Assembly (NCBI GenBank): GCA_023386835.1
Contig: JAEWIY010000179.1
Coordinates: forward strand, 1 to 11,009
Length of the DNA: 11,009 nt
Source of the DNA: Verrucomicrobiota bacterium
Lineage (GTDB): Bacteria; Verrucomicrobiota; Verrucomicrobiia; Opitutales; Opitutaceae
Reading direction: 5' to 3'
Shown here: positions 1 to 7,395 of the stretch, piece by piece
Layout of the letters: every line of letters starts with the position of its first letter
Numbering within the stretch: position 1 is the stretch's first letter
The notes under the pieces: model-generated
What the model saw: the letters and a program-made list of their open reading frames with translations, nothing else
What the model was told of the DNA's origin: nothing
The model's database searches: none
Position numbers and translations under genes: made by a program

Positions 1-1936
1 CTACCGACGCCGTGTAGCCTCCGATGAAACGACGAGGCGTGGTGACGTAGTATCCTTCGGATGGCGACGTAACCTGCAGTCGCAAGGGGAAGAGCGACTG
101 CACCTGGACGGGCAGGGCCGCCTCATCGACCTCGAGCAACCGGAACTGGGCGATCGTTTCACCCTCCTGGGGCACCGGATCGCTCACCTGCAGACGGACG
201 TCGATTGTCTCGGTTTCGAAGTGAGAGGTCGACAGGGCAAGGCCCGCGCGATGGTGGTCTCCAATGCCAAACGACTCTGCGGCCCCCGCGCTGGGCAGAA
301 AGTAACGGCGGGTGGTGCTCGGACCCGCCAAGATCAGGGTGCCGGTGACCGGACGCGGCCAGGTGAACGTCAGCACGTACCGACGGTTCGGTTCCAGCGT
401 CACCGTTCCCGACGCGGCGAAGCCCACGGCGAGCCCGGCAGCATCGGCGACCAACTCGCCGCTGCTGCCGACCCGGCCCGTCGCCTCCGCCTGCGCGTAG
501 TTGGAGATTGGTGACAGACCGTTGCGCACCGGCTCCAGGCCAAACTCGGCCCAAGGTTCCATCACCCCGTGCGCGAAGGTGCGGGGCAGTCCCAGGAACG
601 AATAGGACGTCACCGTCAGGTCGAGGTTGGAGCCCAGATGATGACGGCGGGTCTCCGACTCCGGCCAACGCACATCGAACCCGCGGGCAATGAAGGGATA
701 CGCCTGCCAGCCCGCCCAGATCCCCAGCAGCGTGCCACCTGCCCAACGCAGCAGGCGCGCCGATTCGGCGGGAGAGACCGGCTGGCGCGCTCGCCAGCCG
801 GTTGCAACCGCGAGCACGATCGTTGCACCCGCAACGAGATAGAAACGCTGCCCGGGCCACACGCCGGTCAGGCGCTGCACGCCGCTGGGAATCTGATGCC
901 AGAGCCAGGCGGTAATGCCCGGGAGCGGCAGGAGCAGGACCAAAAGCACCGCGGCGGCGGACACGAGCAACGTCACCGTCCACCAGACGCGACGTGACGC
1001 CAGGCCACGCGGCCGCAGGCCAACGGCGGCGACGACCAACAGCGTCAGCAGCGTGTAGCCAAGTTGCACGTCCCCAGGTTCGCCGGCCTGCCGGGACACC
1101 GGCTGCCAGACGCGAGGGAAGGACTCCGCGATCGAACGCAGAGTAGCCTCCGCGAAGCCGCTCTGCGCGCCCGGCGTGACGTCATTGACCTGCGAATACG
1201 GCGTGACCTCCAGCGCGGAGATGAAGACAAAGCCGGCCAGGGCCGCGGCTGCGACCAAGGCCAGAGCAAGCCGCAGCAGCGACATGCCCGCACCCGCGCC
1301 GGCGACTGCGCAGAGCCGCAGCGAGACCGCGACTGCGCTCGTCCAGAAGGCCACGGGGGGATGCGCCCACCAAGCCGCGGCGAGGCCCAGGGCGAGCACG
1401 AGATCATTGCGGTAAGCGCGGTCGCGAAACTCCCGGACGGCCGCCGCGAGCGCGATGACCACGAACGGAGTGGCGTGAACCGTCATCAGCAGGTCCAGCG
1501 TATAGGCTGCACCCAGCACGGCCGGGCTGAGGACGAAGGCCGCCGTCAGCATGATCGCCACCCACCCCGGGCAGTCGGTGCTCCAGCGCAGCGCCCAAGC
1601 TGAACCGAAAACCAGCAGCGTTAGGCTGAGCGCGACCGAGAGATTCTGCAGTTGCCAGAAGCTGAGCTGGCGCAGGCTGACGAGATCGAGCCCCCCGGCC
1701 AGGTAAATGAGGTACGGCGCATTGCGCAGCGGATGGACGCGACCGTTGAACGCGTATTCGGTCTGGCCGACCAGCACCGGCACTTCGCCGGCCCGCAACT
1801 GCGACACGCCGTCAGCGAGCGCGAGGCTGTAGTTGTACGCCTCTCCCGTGCCCACCGCCTGATCCGTCCACAGCGGCGCCGTGACCAGGGCCGCCAACCC
1901 GGTCAGGAGAACAAGAAGCAATGCGCGGAGGACCAT
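1..1936 (-). CDS. Polytopic membrane protein, GT-C/YfhO-like (3' end outside window)
   Basis: The frame is open from an ATG at 1934-1936 to the left edge, 645 codons without a stop, so the C-terminus is missing. The first in-frame stop upstream is near 1985-1987 and this is the only ATG between. There is no clear ribosome binding site. The N-terminus is a hydrophobic signal anchor (about residues 4-22). A polar loop follows (about 23-72, with D25, E32 and D42), then many hydrophobic segments to about residue 415, including about 100-117, 125-145, 180-205, 220-242, 293-306, 319-340, 365-380 and 398-412. After that comes a non-membrane, beta-rich, probably extracytoplasmic region (about 430-645). 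The pattern near 624-645 (PSEGYYVTTPRRF, then GGYTASV) resembles the 'pGYyv...ypGy.a.vdG' end of YfhO-like proteins. Overall this fits polytopic GT-C-fold or PTPS-related/YfhO-like proteins of glycan loci. The role is inferred and the substrate unknown. It does not carry the module shared by the other two membrane proteins. It lies 95 bp downstream of the 2032-4542 gene, same strand. Confidence 0.8.
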   Translation of the reverse strand, partial: MVLRALLLVLLTGLAALVTAPLWTDQAVGTGEAYNYSLALADGVSQLRAGEVPVLVGQTEYAFNGRVHPLRNAPYLIYLAGGLDLVSLRQLSFWQLQNLSVALSLTLLVFGSAWALRWSTDCPGWVAIMLTAAFVLSPAVLGAAYTLDLLMTVHATPFVVIALAAAVREFRDRAYRNDLVLALGLAAAWWAHPPVAFWTSAVAVSLRLCAVAGAGAGMSLLRLALALVAAAALAGFVFISALEVTPYSQVNDVTPGAQSGFAEATLRSIAESFPRVWQPVSRQAGEPGDVQLGYTLLTLLVVAAVGLRPRGLASRRVWWTVTLLVSAAAVLLVLLLPLPGITAWLWHQIPSGVQRLTGVWPGQRFYLVAGATIVLAVATGWRARQPVSPAESARLLRWAGGTLLGIWAGWQAYPFIARGFDVRWPESETRRHHLGSNLDLTVTSYSFLGLPRTFAHGVMEPWAEFGLEPVRNGLSPISNYAQAEATGRVGSSGELVADAAGLAVGFAASGTVTLEPNRRYVLTFTWPRPVTGTLILAGPSTTRRYFLPSAGAAESFGIGDHHRAGLALSTSHFETETIDVRLQVSDPVPQEGETIAQFRLLEVDEAALPVQVQSLFPLRLQVTSPSEGYYVTTPRRFIGGYTASV

Positions 1937-1961
1937 CGGGATGACAGCGGAGAATGACGCA

Positions 1962-1979
1962 GCGCCTCCCCCAAGGCGC
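1962..1979 (-). other. Short inverted repeat in the intergenic gap
   Basis: A perfect 6-bp inverted repeat (GCGCCT at 1962-1967, AGGCGC at 1974-1979) with a 6-nt loop lies in the 95-bp gap between the stop of the 836-residue membrane protein gene and the start of the next leftward gene. There is no T-run after it on either strand, so it is not a standard intrinsic terminator. It could act as a weak attenuator or be chance in GC-rich DNA. I see no convincing promoter in the rest of the gap. Confidence 0.2.
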
Positions 1980-2031
1980 GCTCAAAGAAGAGAAACAACG
2001 CCGGGGGATCGCGGTTCGGACCTGGAACGAT

Positions 2032-4542
2032 TCACGGCTGGTTCGCTGGCGGCAGGGCGAGGTTGTCCCGGAAGAAACCGCGAGCTTCGCCCGGCTCCCA
2101 AGGTTGGTAGTGCAGTTCCCCGGTGAACAGCGGACCCGCGGTGCTGAAGCCGGTCGGATTCCGGCCAATCTCGATGTTAGAGAAACTCTCCAGATGATGA
2201 CTCAGGTCGATCGTCCAGATCAGTTCCGAGCCCAACCAGACCCGCAATGTGCGGGCCTGCTGCGCGAGTTGCGCAGGATCAATCGCCCATTCTTCGGGCC
2301 AGGCATGCGTGCTGACGAGAGGGCCGGCGAACACCTTCAGCTCATGCAGAGCGGCACGATCGATCGCCACCGGCTCGGATTGGGCGAAGCGATGAGCCCA
2401 GAAATCCATTCCGAGACGAACGTGGGATTCGTCCACGGTTTCGGTGAGCAGAAGGATGCCTGCCCCCGTGATTCCCGTGGCGATCACCGGCTCGCGGGTT
2501 CCGGGCGCGGTCGGTGCGAACCGGACGAGGAACGACCACAGACCAGACGACTTTTCCTCATCCTGCATCCCGCGCGCGAGTTCGATCGGGTGTCGCTGAA
2601 AATTGGAGACTTGGCCGCTGAAGATGGAGCCAAAGGGCTTGAGCGTCGCGAAGTTCGTCCCCAACTGCAGGGTCCATGGTGGCGCGTCGTAGGACCCCAT
2701 GGTGCCGGAGACGATGACCTTGTCGTCCATCGTCACTTTGACGAAGTTCTTCGCCCGGGCGACCGCCACGGCGGGGTGTTCCGCCATGAACGGGTGGCCG
2801 GCGGGTGGGTACAGGGCACCCATGTCCAGGCGAATTCGATACGTCCGCCCCGGCTCGATCTGCATGAGTTCGCTCCTGGGCCCGCCGTAGCCGTGGTGGT
2901 CGGCTTGGAACTCGATGTAGTTGCCCGGATGCTGCGCGACGAAGAGCCCGTCACTATAGTAGGGCGTGCCTGCCACCAGCAGCGGTTCGACCTTCGCGAT
3001 CTCGGTCGGCTGGAATGTGACGTCGAAGCTGACGGGACCGTACTTCAACAGCCCGGCAGAGGCCGCCCAAGCACCGGGTTGATTGAGGATCGATGAAAGC
3101 GAAGCAAATGTCTCCGTGCGACGGTTACGGAAGTCGTCGAACTGCTGCAGGCTGGCTCCAAGATTGGTCAGGACAGCCACCCAAGCCAGACCCGCGATCA
3201 CTCCGTTCACGAACCAGGATCGCTGACGCGGCAGCGTCGCGACGATGCCGGCCACGCAAACCAGCCCGAGCACCAAGCTCGCGTGGAAATCCACCATGTA
3301 ACGGTTCCCGCGGATCGTCAGGAACAGCATGAACGCGAGCGAAGTGACCACCACGACTCCCAGCACGAGCAGCCAGGGAACCAGCGGCCGCAGGCACGTG
3401 GCTACGCCACGCCGCAGACCCAGGAGGATCACCACAACCAGCAGCACGAACACAGCGAATTGCCCATGCATCGCTTCATCGCCGTAGTAACCCTCCGGGC
3501 GGAAACTGGCGTTGATCGGGAAGAAAAAGGGAAAATACGGGCTGAACGCGGGCGGCGAGAAATAGTACCACGTCAGGTTCGGCCAAACGAAACGCACGCT
3601 CGCCAACGGAAAGTCCGTCCAGAAGAACGTATTCATCCCGTAGCGGAATCCGAACTCCAGCGGATTGCCGAAACGCGCGTAGTTGTACCAGGCAAGAGCG
3701 GAGCCGATCACGAGCGCGGGCAGCAGTAGGGCCGCTCCCACGCGTGTCACGGCGGCTGTGGCTGCGATTCCGTTCTGTCGCAGCGCTCGCCAGACAAAAT
3801 AGCCCGGGATCAACAAGCCGGGCAGCGCGAACAAGTAGTTCGGCCGGCAACCCACCGCGACACTGAGGCCAAGGCTGGCCACTGCCAGCGCACGCAGGGC
3901 GCGAGCAGGGTGGTCCAGCGCCCGCCAGCTGGCCCAGATCGCCGCCATGCAGAAGGCATATCCCGCGGCAATCGGAGCCTCATAGAACATCCCGCGCGTT
4001 GCGAGGAAGGCCGTCGCCGTGCCAAAGCCGAGCAGGGCGACGAGGCTGACGTGCAGGGCGCGCGAAAGGTGCGGGAAGTGGCGGCGTCGGACTTCGTTGA
4101 AGACGGCGAGCGCCGCCAGGAAGCCGAGCCCAATGAACAGCACGACGACCGCGTTCAGGCTCAGATCGTGGCCCGTCAGGGCCGAGTACGGCAGCATGAC
4201 CAGGGCCGCCGGAACGACGCCGTAGTAGAGGTAGTACTTACCTTGATACAGGTTCGCGTCGAGCAGGAAGGGTGAACGCAGCCGGACCTGCAGGTCGTCG
4301 CTCAACAAACCGGGATGCACTTCGACATCCATGTACAGGTTCCCCTTCAAGAACCCGTCAACGAGCCGGTTGTAATAGTCCGGCTGCTGGCCGGTGAACG
4401 AGTAGCTGTGGCGCCACGCGTCGTTCGAGCGGCCCAGCCAGATGAGCCCGAGCAGCACGAGCAGCGCCAGGGCAAGGTTGAGGAAAGGGCGCCGGTCACC
4501 CGCAGGCGCCGGCGTCCGCTCCGAGGGACCGCTCCGGGTCAT
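2032..4542 (-). CDS. GT-C-like polytopic membrane protein with two C-terminal LamG-like modules
   Basis: The protein is 836 residues from the ATG at 4540-4542, which overlaps the TGA of the epimerase gene (ATGA). An in-frame ATG 42 bases upstream lies within the epimerase gene, so I prefer the overlap start. Residues 20-37 form a first membrane helix. A polar loop (about 40-104) with acidic residues D55, D62 and D72 follows, then LYYGVVPAALVMLPY (105-119), a pattern usual for GT-C/ArnT/PMT-type glycosyltransferases. About ten further hydrophobic segments reach residue 463, including about 130-148, 163-182, 214-232, 235-251, 268-287, 361-376, 387-409, 420-436 and 445-460. A conserved NRYMVDF lies at 413-419. 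Residues 498-815 are soluble and hold two beta modules (498-650 and 666-815). The paralogue at 8914-11009 has the same order. Likely role: sugar or other group transfer in the envelope from a lipid-linked donor, with the modules outside the membrane. That is inference; the acceptor is unknown and catalysis is unproven. It could instead be a non-catalytic glycan-binding membrane protein. Confidence 0.87.
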   Translation of the reverse strand: MTRSGPSERTPAPAGDRRPFLNLALALLVLLGLIWLGRSNDAWRHSYSFTGQQPDYYNRLVDGFLKGNLYMDVEVHPGLLSDDLQVRLRSPFLLDANLYQGKYYLYYGVVPAALVMLPYSALTGHDLSLNAVVVLFIGLGFLAALAVFNEVRRRHFPHLSRALHVSLVALLGFGTATAFLATRGMFYEAPIAAGYAFCMAAIWASWRALDHPARALRALAVASLGLSVAVGCRPNYLFALPGLLIPGYFVWRALRQNGIAATAAVTRVGAALLLPALVIGSALAWYNYARFGNPLEFGFRYGMNTFFWTDFPLASVRFVWPNLTWYYFSPPAFSPYFPFFFPINASFRPEGYYGDEAMHGQFAVFVLLVVVILLGLRRGVATCLRPLVPWLLVLGVVVVTSLAFMLFLTIRGNRYMVDFHASLVLGLVCVAGIVATLPRQRSWFVNGVIAGLAWVAVLTNLGASLQQFDDFRNRRTETFASLSSILNQPGAWAASAGLLKYGPVSFDVTFQPTEIAKVEPLLVAGTPYYSDGLFVAQHPGNYIEFQADHHGYGGPRSELMQIEPGRTYRIRLDMGALYPPAGHPFMAEHPAVAVARAKNFVKVTMDDKVIVSGTMGSYDAPPWTLQLGTNFATLKPFGSIFSGQVSNFQRHPIELARGMQDEEKSSGLWSFLVRFAPTAPGTREPVIATGITGAGILLLTETVDESHVRLGMDFWAHRFAQSEPVAIDRAALHELKVFAGPLVSTHAWPEEWAIDPAQLAQQARTLRVWLGSELIWTIDLSHHLESFSNIEIGRNPTGFSTAGPLFTGELHYQPWEPGEARGFFRDNLALPPANQP
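2098..2547 (-). repeat. Beta module, second copy in the 836-residue protein (divergent)
   Basis: Residues about 666-815. It keeps EPVIATG (684-690), SEPVAID (722-728, identical to the first copy in the paralogue), LHELKVFAG (732-740), IGRNPTGFS (792-800) and LFTGEL (805-810). It has lost the LYPP motif: the G740 position is followed by PLVSTHAW. The DG-x-x-V strand is also altered (LGSELIW, 770-776). It is the most diverged of the five copies. Confidence 0.7.
2590..3051 (-). repeat. Beta module, first copy in the 836-residue protein
   Basis: Residues about 498-651, directly after the last membrane segment and a short linker. Motifs in order: YGPVSFDVTF (501-510), EPLLVAG (519-525), GGPRSE (553-558), YRIRLDMGALYPP (568-580), DDKVIVSG (606-613), LGTN (627-630) and FSGQVSNFQR (641-650). 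It matches the first copy in the paralogue best, including the shared GGPxSE and GxLYPPxGH stretches, so the copies appear to be positionally equivalent. The fold is probably concanavalin-A/LamG-like, inferred from the IGxN...FxGxI ending. Confidence 0.75.
4539..4542 (-). other. ATGA stop/start overlap (translational coupling)
   Basis: The epimerase TGA (complement of 4539-4541) and the ATG of the downstream membrane protein (complement of 4540-4542) share four bases, ATGA on the minus strand. An AAGGA run directly abuts the overlap, too close to serve as a standard ribosome binding site for the second gene, so re-initiation by terminating ribosomes is likely. It shows that the two products belong to one transcript. 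Confidence 0.8.
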
Positions 4543-5528
4543 TCCTTGCGCGCGTCGTAAACCCAGCGGTTGGCTTCCAGCCACCGCAGCGTGCGCTCGA
4601 TGCCCTCACGAATCGTCAGCTTCGGCTTCCAGCCGGTGGACTGGATTTTTTTCGTATCCAAAAAGATGAACGGATTGTCACCGATCCAGCCCCGGTCGCC
4701 GCCGGTATACTCCAGCGTCGGCTGCAACCCGAGCCCGGCGCAGATGACGCCGATGCTGTCGTTCACTTCGACGAATTCCGGCGTGCCGAGATTGTAGACC
4801 TCCGTGCGGTGCTTCGCCTTGGCGGCGGTGCCGAGGTTCGCCACGTGCAGGATGGCGTTGATGCAGTCCTGGACGTAAAGGTAGCTCTTCCGCTGCTTGC
4901 CGTTTCCAAGCACCCGGAGGTGTTCGGGATGATCGAGCAGCTGTTTGTAGAAGTCGAAAACGTGACCGTGCGTGTAGCGTTCGCCGAGGATCGACACGAA
5001 GCGGAAGATGTAGGCTTCGTCCAGCTGGTTGCCTTCGGCATACGAGGCGATCATGCCTTCGCCGGCCACCTTTGAGGCGGCGTAAAGTGATGTCTGGATC
5101 GGGAACGGTTCGTTTTCGGGTGTCGGGTTCTCGGGCGTGACCAGCGCTTCACCATAAACCGAGCCGGTGGAGGAGAACGCGATGCGGCGGACGCCGTTCG
5201 AGCGCATCGCCTCGAGCACATTGAAGGTCGCAATCGTGTTCTGATGCAGGTCCTTCTCCGGATGTTTCCAGCCGTCCTTGATGTCGGCGTTGGCCGCGAG
5301 GTGGAACACGAAGTCGCAGCCCTTCATCGCGGTCTTGAGTGCCTCGAGGTCGAGGTTGTCACCCCGCAACAGCTGGAAGCCCTTGTGACCGCTGGCGTCG
5401 TGCAGGAACCGTTCCTGACCGGTGGAGAGGTTGTCCCAGCCGACAACCTGAATACCTTCGGCCAGCAGCCGATCCACGAGATTTGAGCCGATGAAACCGG
5501 CGGCTCCGGTGACAAATACCTTCTTCAT
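4539..5528 (-). CDS. NAD-dependent sugar-nucleotide epimerase/dehydratase (extended SDR)
   Basis: The protein is 329 residues, the usual size for GalE/WbpP-like extended SDRs. The Rossmann dinucleotide motif GxxGxxG lies at G8, G11 and G14 (TGAAGFIG). D32 at the end of the second strand (GWDN) fits NAD preference. The FHLAAN strand is at 75-80 and the serine/threonine of the catalytic triad at 119-121 (SST, followed by GSVYGE). The catalytic Y149-x-x-x-K153 is in LYAASK. RFVSILGERY (176-185) and LGNGKQRKSYLYVQD (207-221) are family substrate-domain signatures. All key residues are present, so the enzyme should be active in the cytoplasm on a UDP- or GDP-sugar (C4 epimerisation or a related reaction). 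The exact substrate cannot be read from the sequence. The start ATG at 5526-5528 leads straight into the first beta strand; there is no clear ribosome binding site. It is 105 bp downstream of the methyltransferase gene and coupled to the next gene. Confidence 0.93.
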   Translation of the reverse strand: MKKVFVTGAAGFIGSNLVDRLLAEGIQVVGWDNLSTGQERFLHDASGHKGFQLLRGDNLDLEALKTAMKGCDFVFHLAANADIKDGWKHPEKDLHQNTIATFNVLEAMRSNGVRRIAFSSTGSVYGEALVTPENPTPENEPFPIQTSLYAASKVAGEGMIASYAEGNQLDEAYIFRFVSILGERYTHGHVFDFYKQLLDHPEHLRVLGNGKQRKSYLYVQDCINAILHVANLGTAAKAKHRTEVYNLGTPEFVEVNDSIGVICAGLGLQPTLEYTGGDRGWIGDNPFIFLDTKKIQSTGWKPKLTIREGIERTLRWLEANRWVYDARKE

Positions 5529-5582
5529 GAAACCGGTGATTCGGGGCGAACGGGGCGCCCGTGAAAAGCAGAATCCAGTGCG

Positions 5583-5638
5583 CCTGATGAAGTGACGGAG
5601 CCCGGGGACATGTTCCGCAGGACCGTCACAGCCTCAGG
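5583..5638. other. Interrupted inverted repeat after the methyltransferase gene
   Basis: GTGACGG (5592-5598) pairs with CCGTCAC (5623-5629) across 24 nt. An outer CCTGA (5583-5587) pairs with TCAGG (5634-5638), which includes the methyltransferase stop codon. The loop is long and no T-run follows, so a processing or attenuation stem is possible but a standard terminator is unlikely. The rest of 5529-5633 shows a GGGGCG direct repeat and no clear promoter. Confidence 0.25.
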
Positions 5639-6365
5639 TGCGCAACGGTTGGGGGCGCGGCTTCAGCGCGAGCCCGATGCAGAGGTTGCAGAAGGTGAAG
5701 GGCACCTTCAGCGGGAAGAAGCTCCGGGCCTCCGTCTCGAAATAGGGAGCGAGCTCCTCCTGGATTTCGTGTGGCAGGTTGATGTGCTCGCGTTTGTAGA
5801 ACCACGAGTAATCGCCGCCGATGTGTTTCTTGTACACGCGTTCGGCCGAAATCTTGCGGGCGAAGCTGTAGGCCGGACTGCCTTCGGTCGGGATCACGAC
5901 CAGGAACTGCCCGCGTTCCTTGTTGAGCAATCGGTAGGCTTCCCGGATGCACCCCGGCAGGTCGGGCAGGTGCTCCAGAACATGTACGGCAATCACCCGA
6001 TCGAAAAAGCCGTCGGCGAACTCCATCCGCTGCTGGCAATCGCCGAGCACGGTATGAGCCTGTGGATACCGACGGCGAATTTCCGCCGCCATGTTCTCCC
6101 GCATCTCATTGCAGTAATAACCGCGCAGCTGCTCGGGCGTCAGCTTCTCGTAGTTGAGATGCTCGCCGAGCCCGGCGCCGATTTCCAAAGTCGTGGTGAA
6201 GCCGGGGCGTGAATGGCGGACCGGGAAGTTGTGGTTGAACTTCTCCACGATGCCGTAGCGATTCGGCAGGACCTCGTGCCACAGCTTCATGAACTTATCG
6301 CTGCGCGCCTTTTCTTCCGCCGTCAGCGGAGGGAGAACTTTGGGCCACTTGGACGTGCTCGGCAT
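5634..6365 (-). CDS. Class I SAM-dependent methyltransferase
   Basis: The protein is 243 residues with a class I (Rossmann) methyltransferase core of the Methyltransf_11/25 type. Motif I, the SAM glycine loop, is LEIGAGLGEH at 60-69. An acidic GDC at 108-110 follows the third strand region. The post-motif segment FDRVIAVHVLEHLPD (121-135) is typical of this family, where HVLEH is near the SAM and active-site entrance. VVIPTEGSP (156-164) is the next strand. The N-terminal 50 residues (AEEKARSDKF...WHEVLPNRYG) are probably a cap helix region, and the basic tail after 220 is short. It is a cytoplasmic enzyme. The acceptor is unknown: a sugar, a nucleotide sugar or a lipid-linked glycan would fit the neighbourhood. 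It is the first gene of the leftward group, with 105 bp to the epimerase gene. The ATG at 6363-6365 has no strong ribosome binding site. Confidence 0.9.
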   Translation of the reverse strand: MPSTSKWPKVLPPLTAEEKARSDKFMKLWHEVLPNRYGIVEKFNHNFPVRHSRPGFTTTLEIGAGLGEHLNYEKLTPEQLRGYYCNEMRENMAAEIRRRYPQAHTVLGDCQQRMEFADGFFDRVIAVHVLEHLPDLPGCIREAYRLLNKERGQFLVVIPTEGSPAYSFARKISAERVYKKHIGGDYSWFYKREHINLPHEIQEELAPYFETEARSFFPLKVPFTFCNLCIGLALKPRPQPLRT

Positions 6366-6421
6366 AACGGGGCAGTGGAAGCGGAACAGCGCGCCAGGTG
6401 AAGCCGGAAATCAGACCACAC

Positions 6422-6450
6422 TTGACCGGGCCGTCGGGCGGCAATTCTAG
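6422..6450. promoter_or_regulatory. Possible divergent promoter elements
   Basis: The region between the leftward methyltransferase and the rightward GT2 gene must hold promoters for both. On the plus strand TTGACC (6422-6427) is a good -35 match, with a weak -10 (TCTAGG, 6446-6451) 18 bp later. On the minus strand TAGAAT (complement of 6444-6449) is a five-of-six -10 match, 79 bp before the methyltransferase start, but lacks a good -35. Both are assigned by eye. Confidence 0.3.
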
Positions 6451-6490
6451 GCTCGCACGATGCTGGGCCGCCGCTTCTGCTCGCCGGCTT

Positions 6491-7306
6491 GTGACCGTCT
6501 TCGGAAGCACGCCTCTCTTGTCGATTGTCGTCCCTGTCTACAACGAGATCAGGACGGCTGAGGCGGCGTTGTCGGCCATCACGGCCAAGCGGATCGCAGG
6601 TTGGGAGACCGAGGTCATCCTGGTGGAAAGCAACTCCACCGACGGCACGCGTGAAGTCGTGCAGCGACTGGCGGATCAACCGCACGTGAAGCTGCTTCTG
6701 GAAGACCGACCGCGGGGCAAGGGCCACGCCGTCAGGGCGGGACTCGCGGTGGCGCGGGGCGATGTTGTCCTGATCCAGGACGCCGACTTGGAGTACTCGC
6801 TCGACGATTACGAACGGCTGCTGGCGCCGATCGCGGCGGGGGAGCGTCAGTTTGTGCTTGGTTCGCGGCACCTGCCCGGGCGCTGGGCGATCCGCAAGTT
6901 CAACGACCAGCCGATCCAGGCGTTGGTGCTGAACCTCGCGCATTGGTTCTTCACGCTCTGCATCAACGTCTCTCTGGGCGTCTGGCTGCGGGATCCGTTC
7001 ACCATGTACAAGGTGTTCCGACGGGACTGCATCAAGGACCTGCCGCTGGAAGCGAACCGTTTCGACTTCGACTGGGAGCTGCTGATCAAGCTCGTGCGCC
7101 GAGGTTATCGACCGATTGAGATTCCCGTGAGCTACGTGTCTCGTTCGTTCACCGAGGGAAAGAAGATCTCCATCTTCCGCGATCCCCTCACCTGGATGTG
7201 GGCATTGGTGAAGTATCGGACCGTCCCGCTTGGCCGGCATGAGCCGGTCACTGCCAATGCCGATGAGGCGGTTGATCAACCTTCGCCCGGGACTCCCCGC
7301 GTGTAG
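6491..7306 (+). CDS. Family 2 (GT-A) glycosyltransferase, dolichyl/polyprenyl-phosphate transferase-like
   Basis: From the GTG at 6491 the protein is 271 residues. The GT2 domain opens with LSIVVPVYNE (10-19), followed by ILVESNSTDGT (43-53), the GKGHAVRAGL segment (76-85) and the metal/nucleotide-sugar DxD motif as DAD (97-99, in LIQDADLEY). The later RDPFTMYKVF (167-176) and RFDFDWELL (190-198) segments are typical of DPM1-like GT2 enzymes. There is no membrane anchor. A cytoplasmic GT transferring a sugar from a nucleotide donor, perhaps to a polyprenyl phosphate, is the best guess. The start is uncertain: the frame also has a GTG at 6398 (302 residues, adding an Ala/Arg-rich 31-residue leader with no domain) and a TTG at 6518. 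I prefer 6491 because it leaves 125 bp for divergent promoters and begins close to the domain. It is 89 bp before the flavoprotein gene, same strand. Confidence 0.88.
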   Translation: MTVFGSTPLLSIVVPVYNEIRTAEAALSAITAKRIAGWETEVILVESNSTDGTREVVQRLADQPHVKLLLEDRPRGKGHAVRAGLAVARGDVVLIQDADLEYSLDDYERLLAPIAAGERQFVLGSRHLPGRWAIRKFNDQPIQALVLNLAHWFFTLCINVSLGVWLRDPFTMYKVFRRDCIKDLPLEANRFDFDWELLIKLVRRGYRPIEIPVSYVSRSFTEGKKISIFRDPLTWMWALVKYRTVPLGRHEPVTANADEAVDQPSPGTPRV

Positions 7307-7395
7307 CTCGGGACGCTCACGGGCAGCGCACGTCGTTCCCGACGGCAACAAGAGCTTGCAGTTGCGACCGTCTCCGGGCGGGGTACGGGGCACGA

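Noticed and set aside
159..983. Leftward 274-codon frame and overlapping rightward frames in the first 1.6 kb
   Set aside because: They are low-complexity Arg/Ala/Gly-rich shadows of the real leftward frame, which stays open from 1936 to the edge and shows membrane segments.
1954..3096. Rightward 380-codon open frame opposite the 836-residue membrane protein gene
   Set aside because: It is antisense to a frame with clear membrane segments and repeat modules. Its translation is rich in Arg, Gly and Pro with no domain, a common by-product of high GC.
5549..5563. GGGGCG direct repeat in the gap before the epimerase gene
   Set aside because: There are two short GC-rich copies only, with no recognisable operator symmetry or spacing.
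7331..7344. Small hairpin (CGTCG, 4-nt loop, CGACG) between GT2 and the flavoprotein gene
   Set aside because: The stem is only 5 bp with no T-run. It is expected by chance at this GC content and the two genes probably share a transcript.
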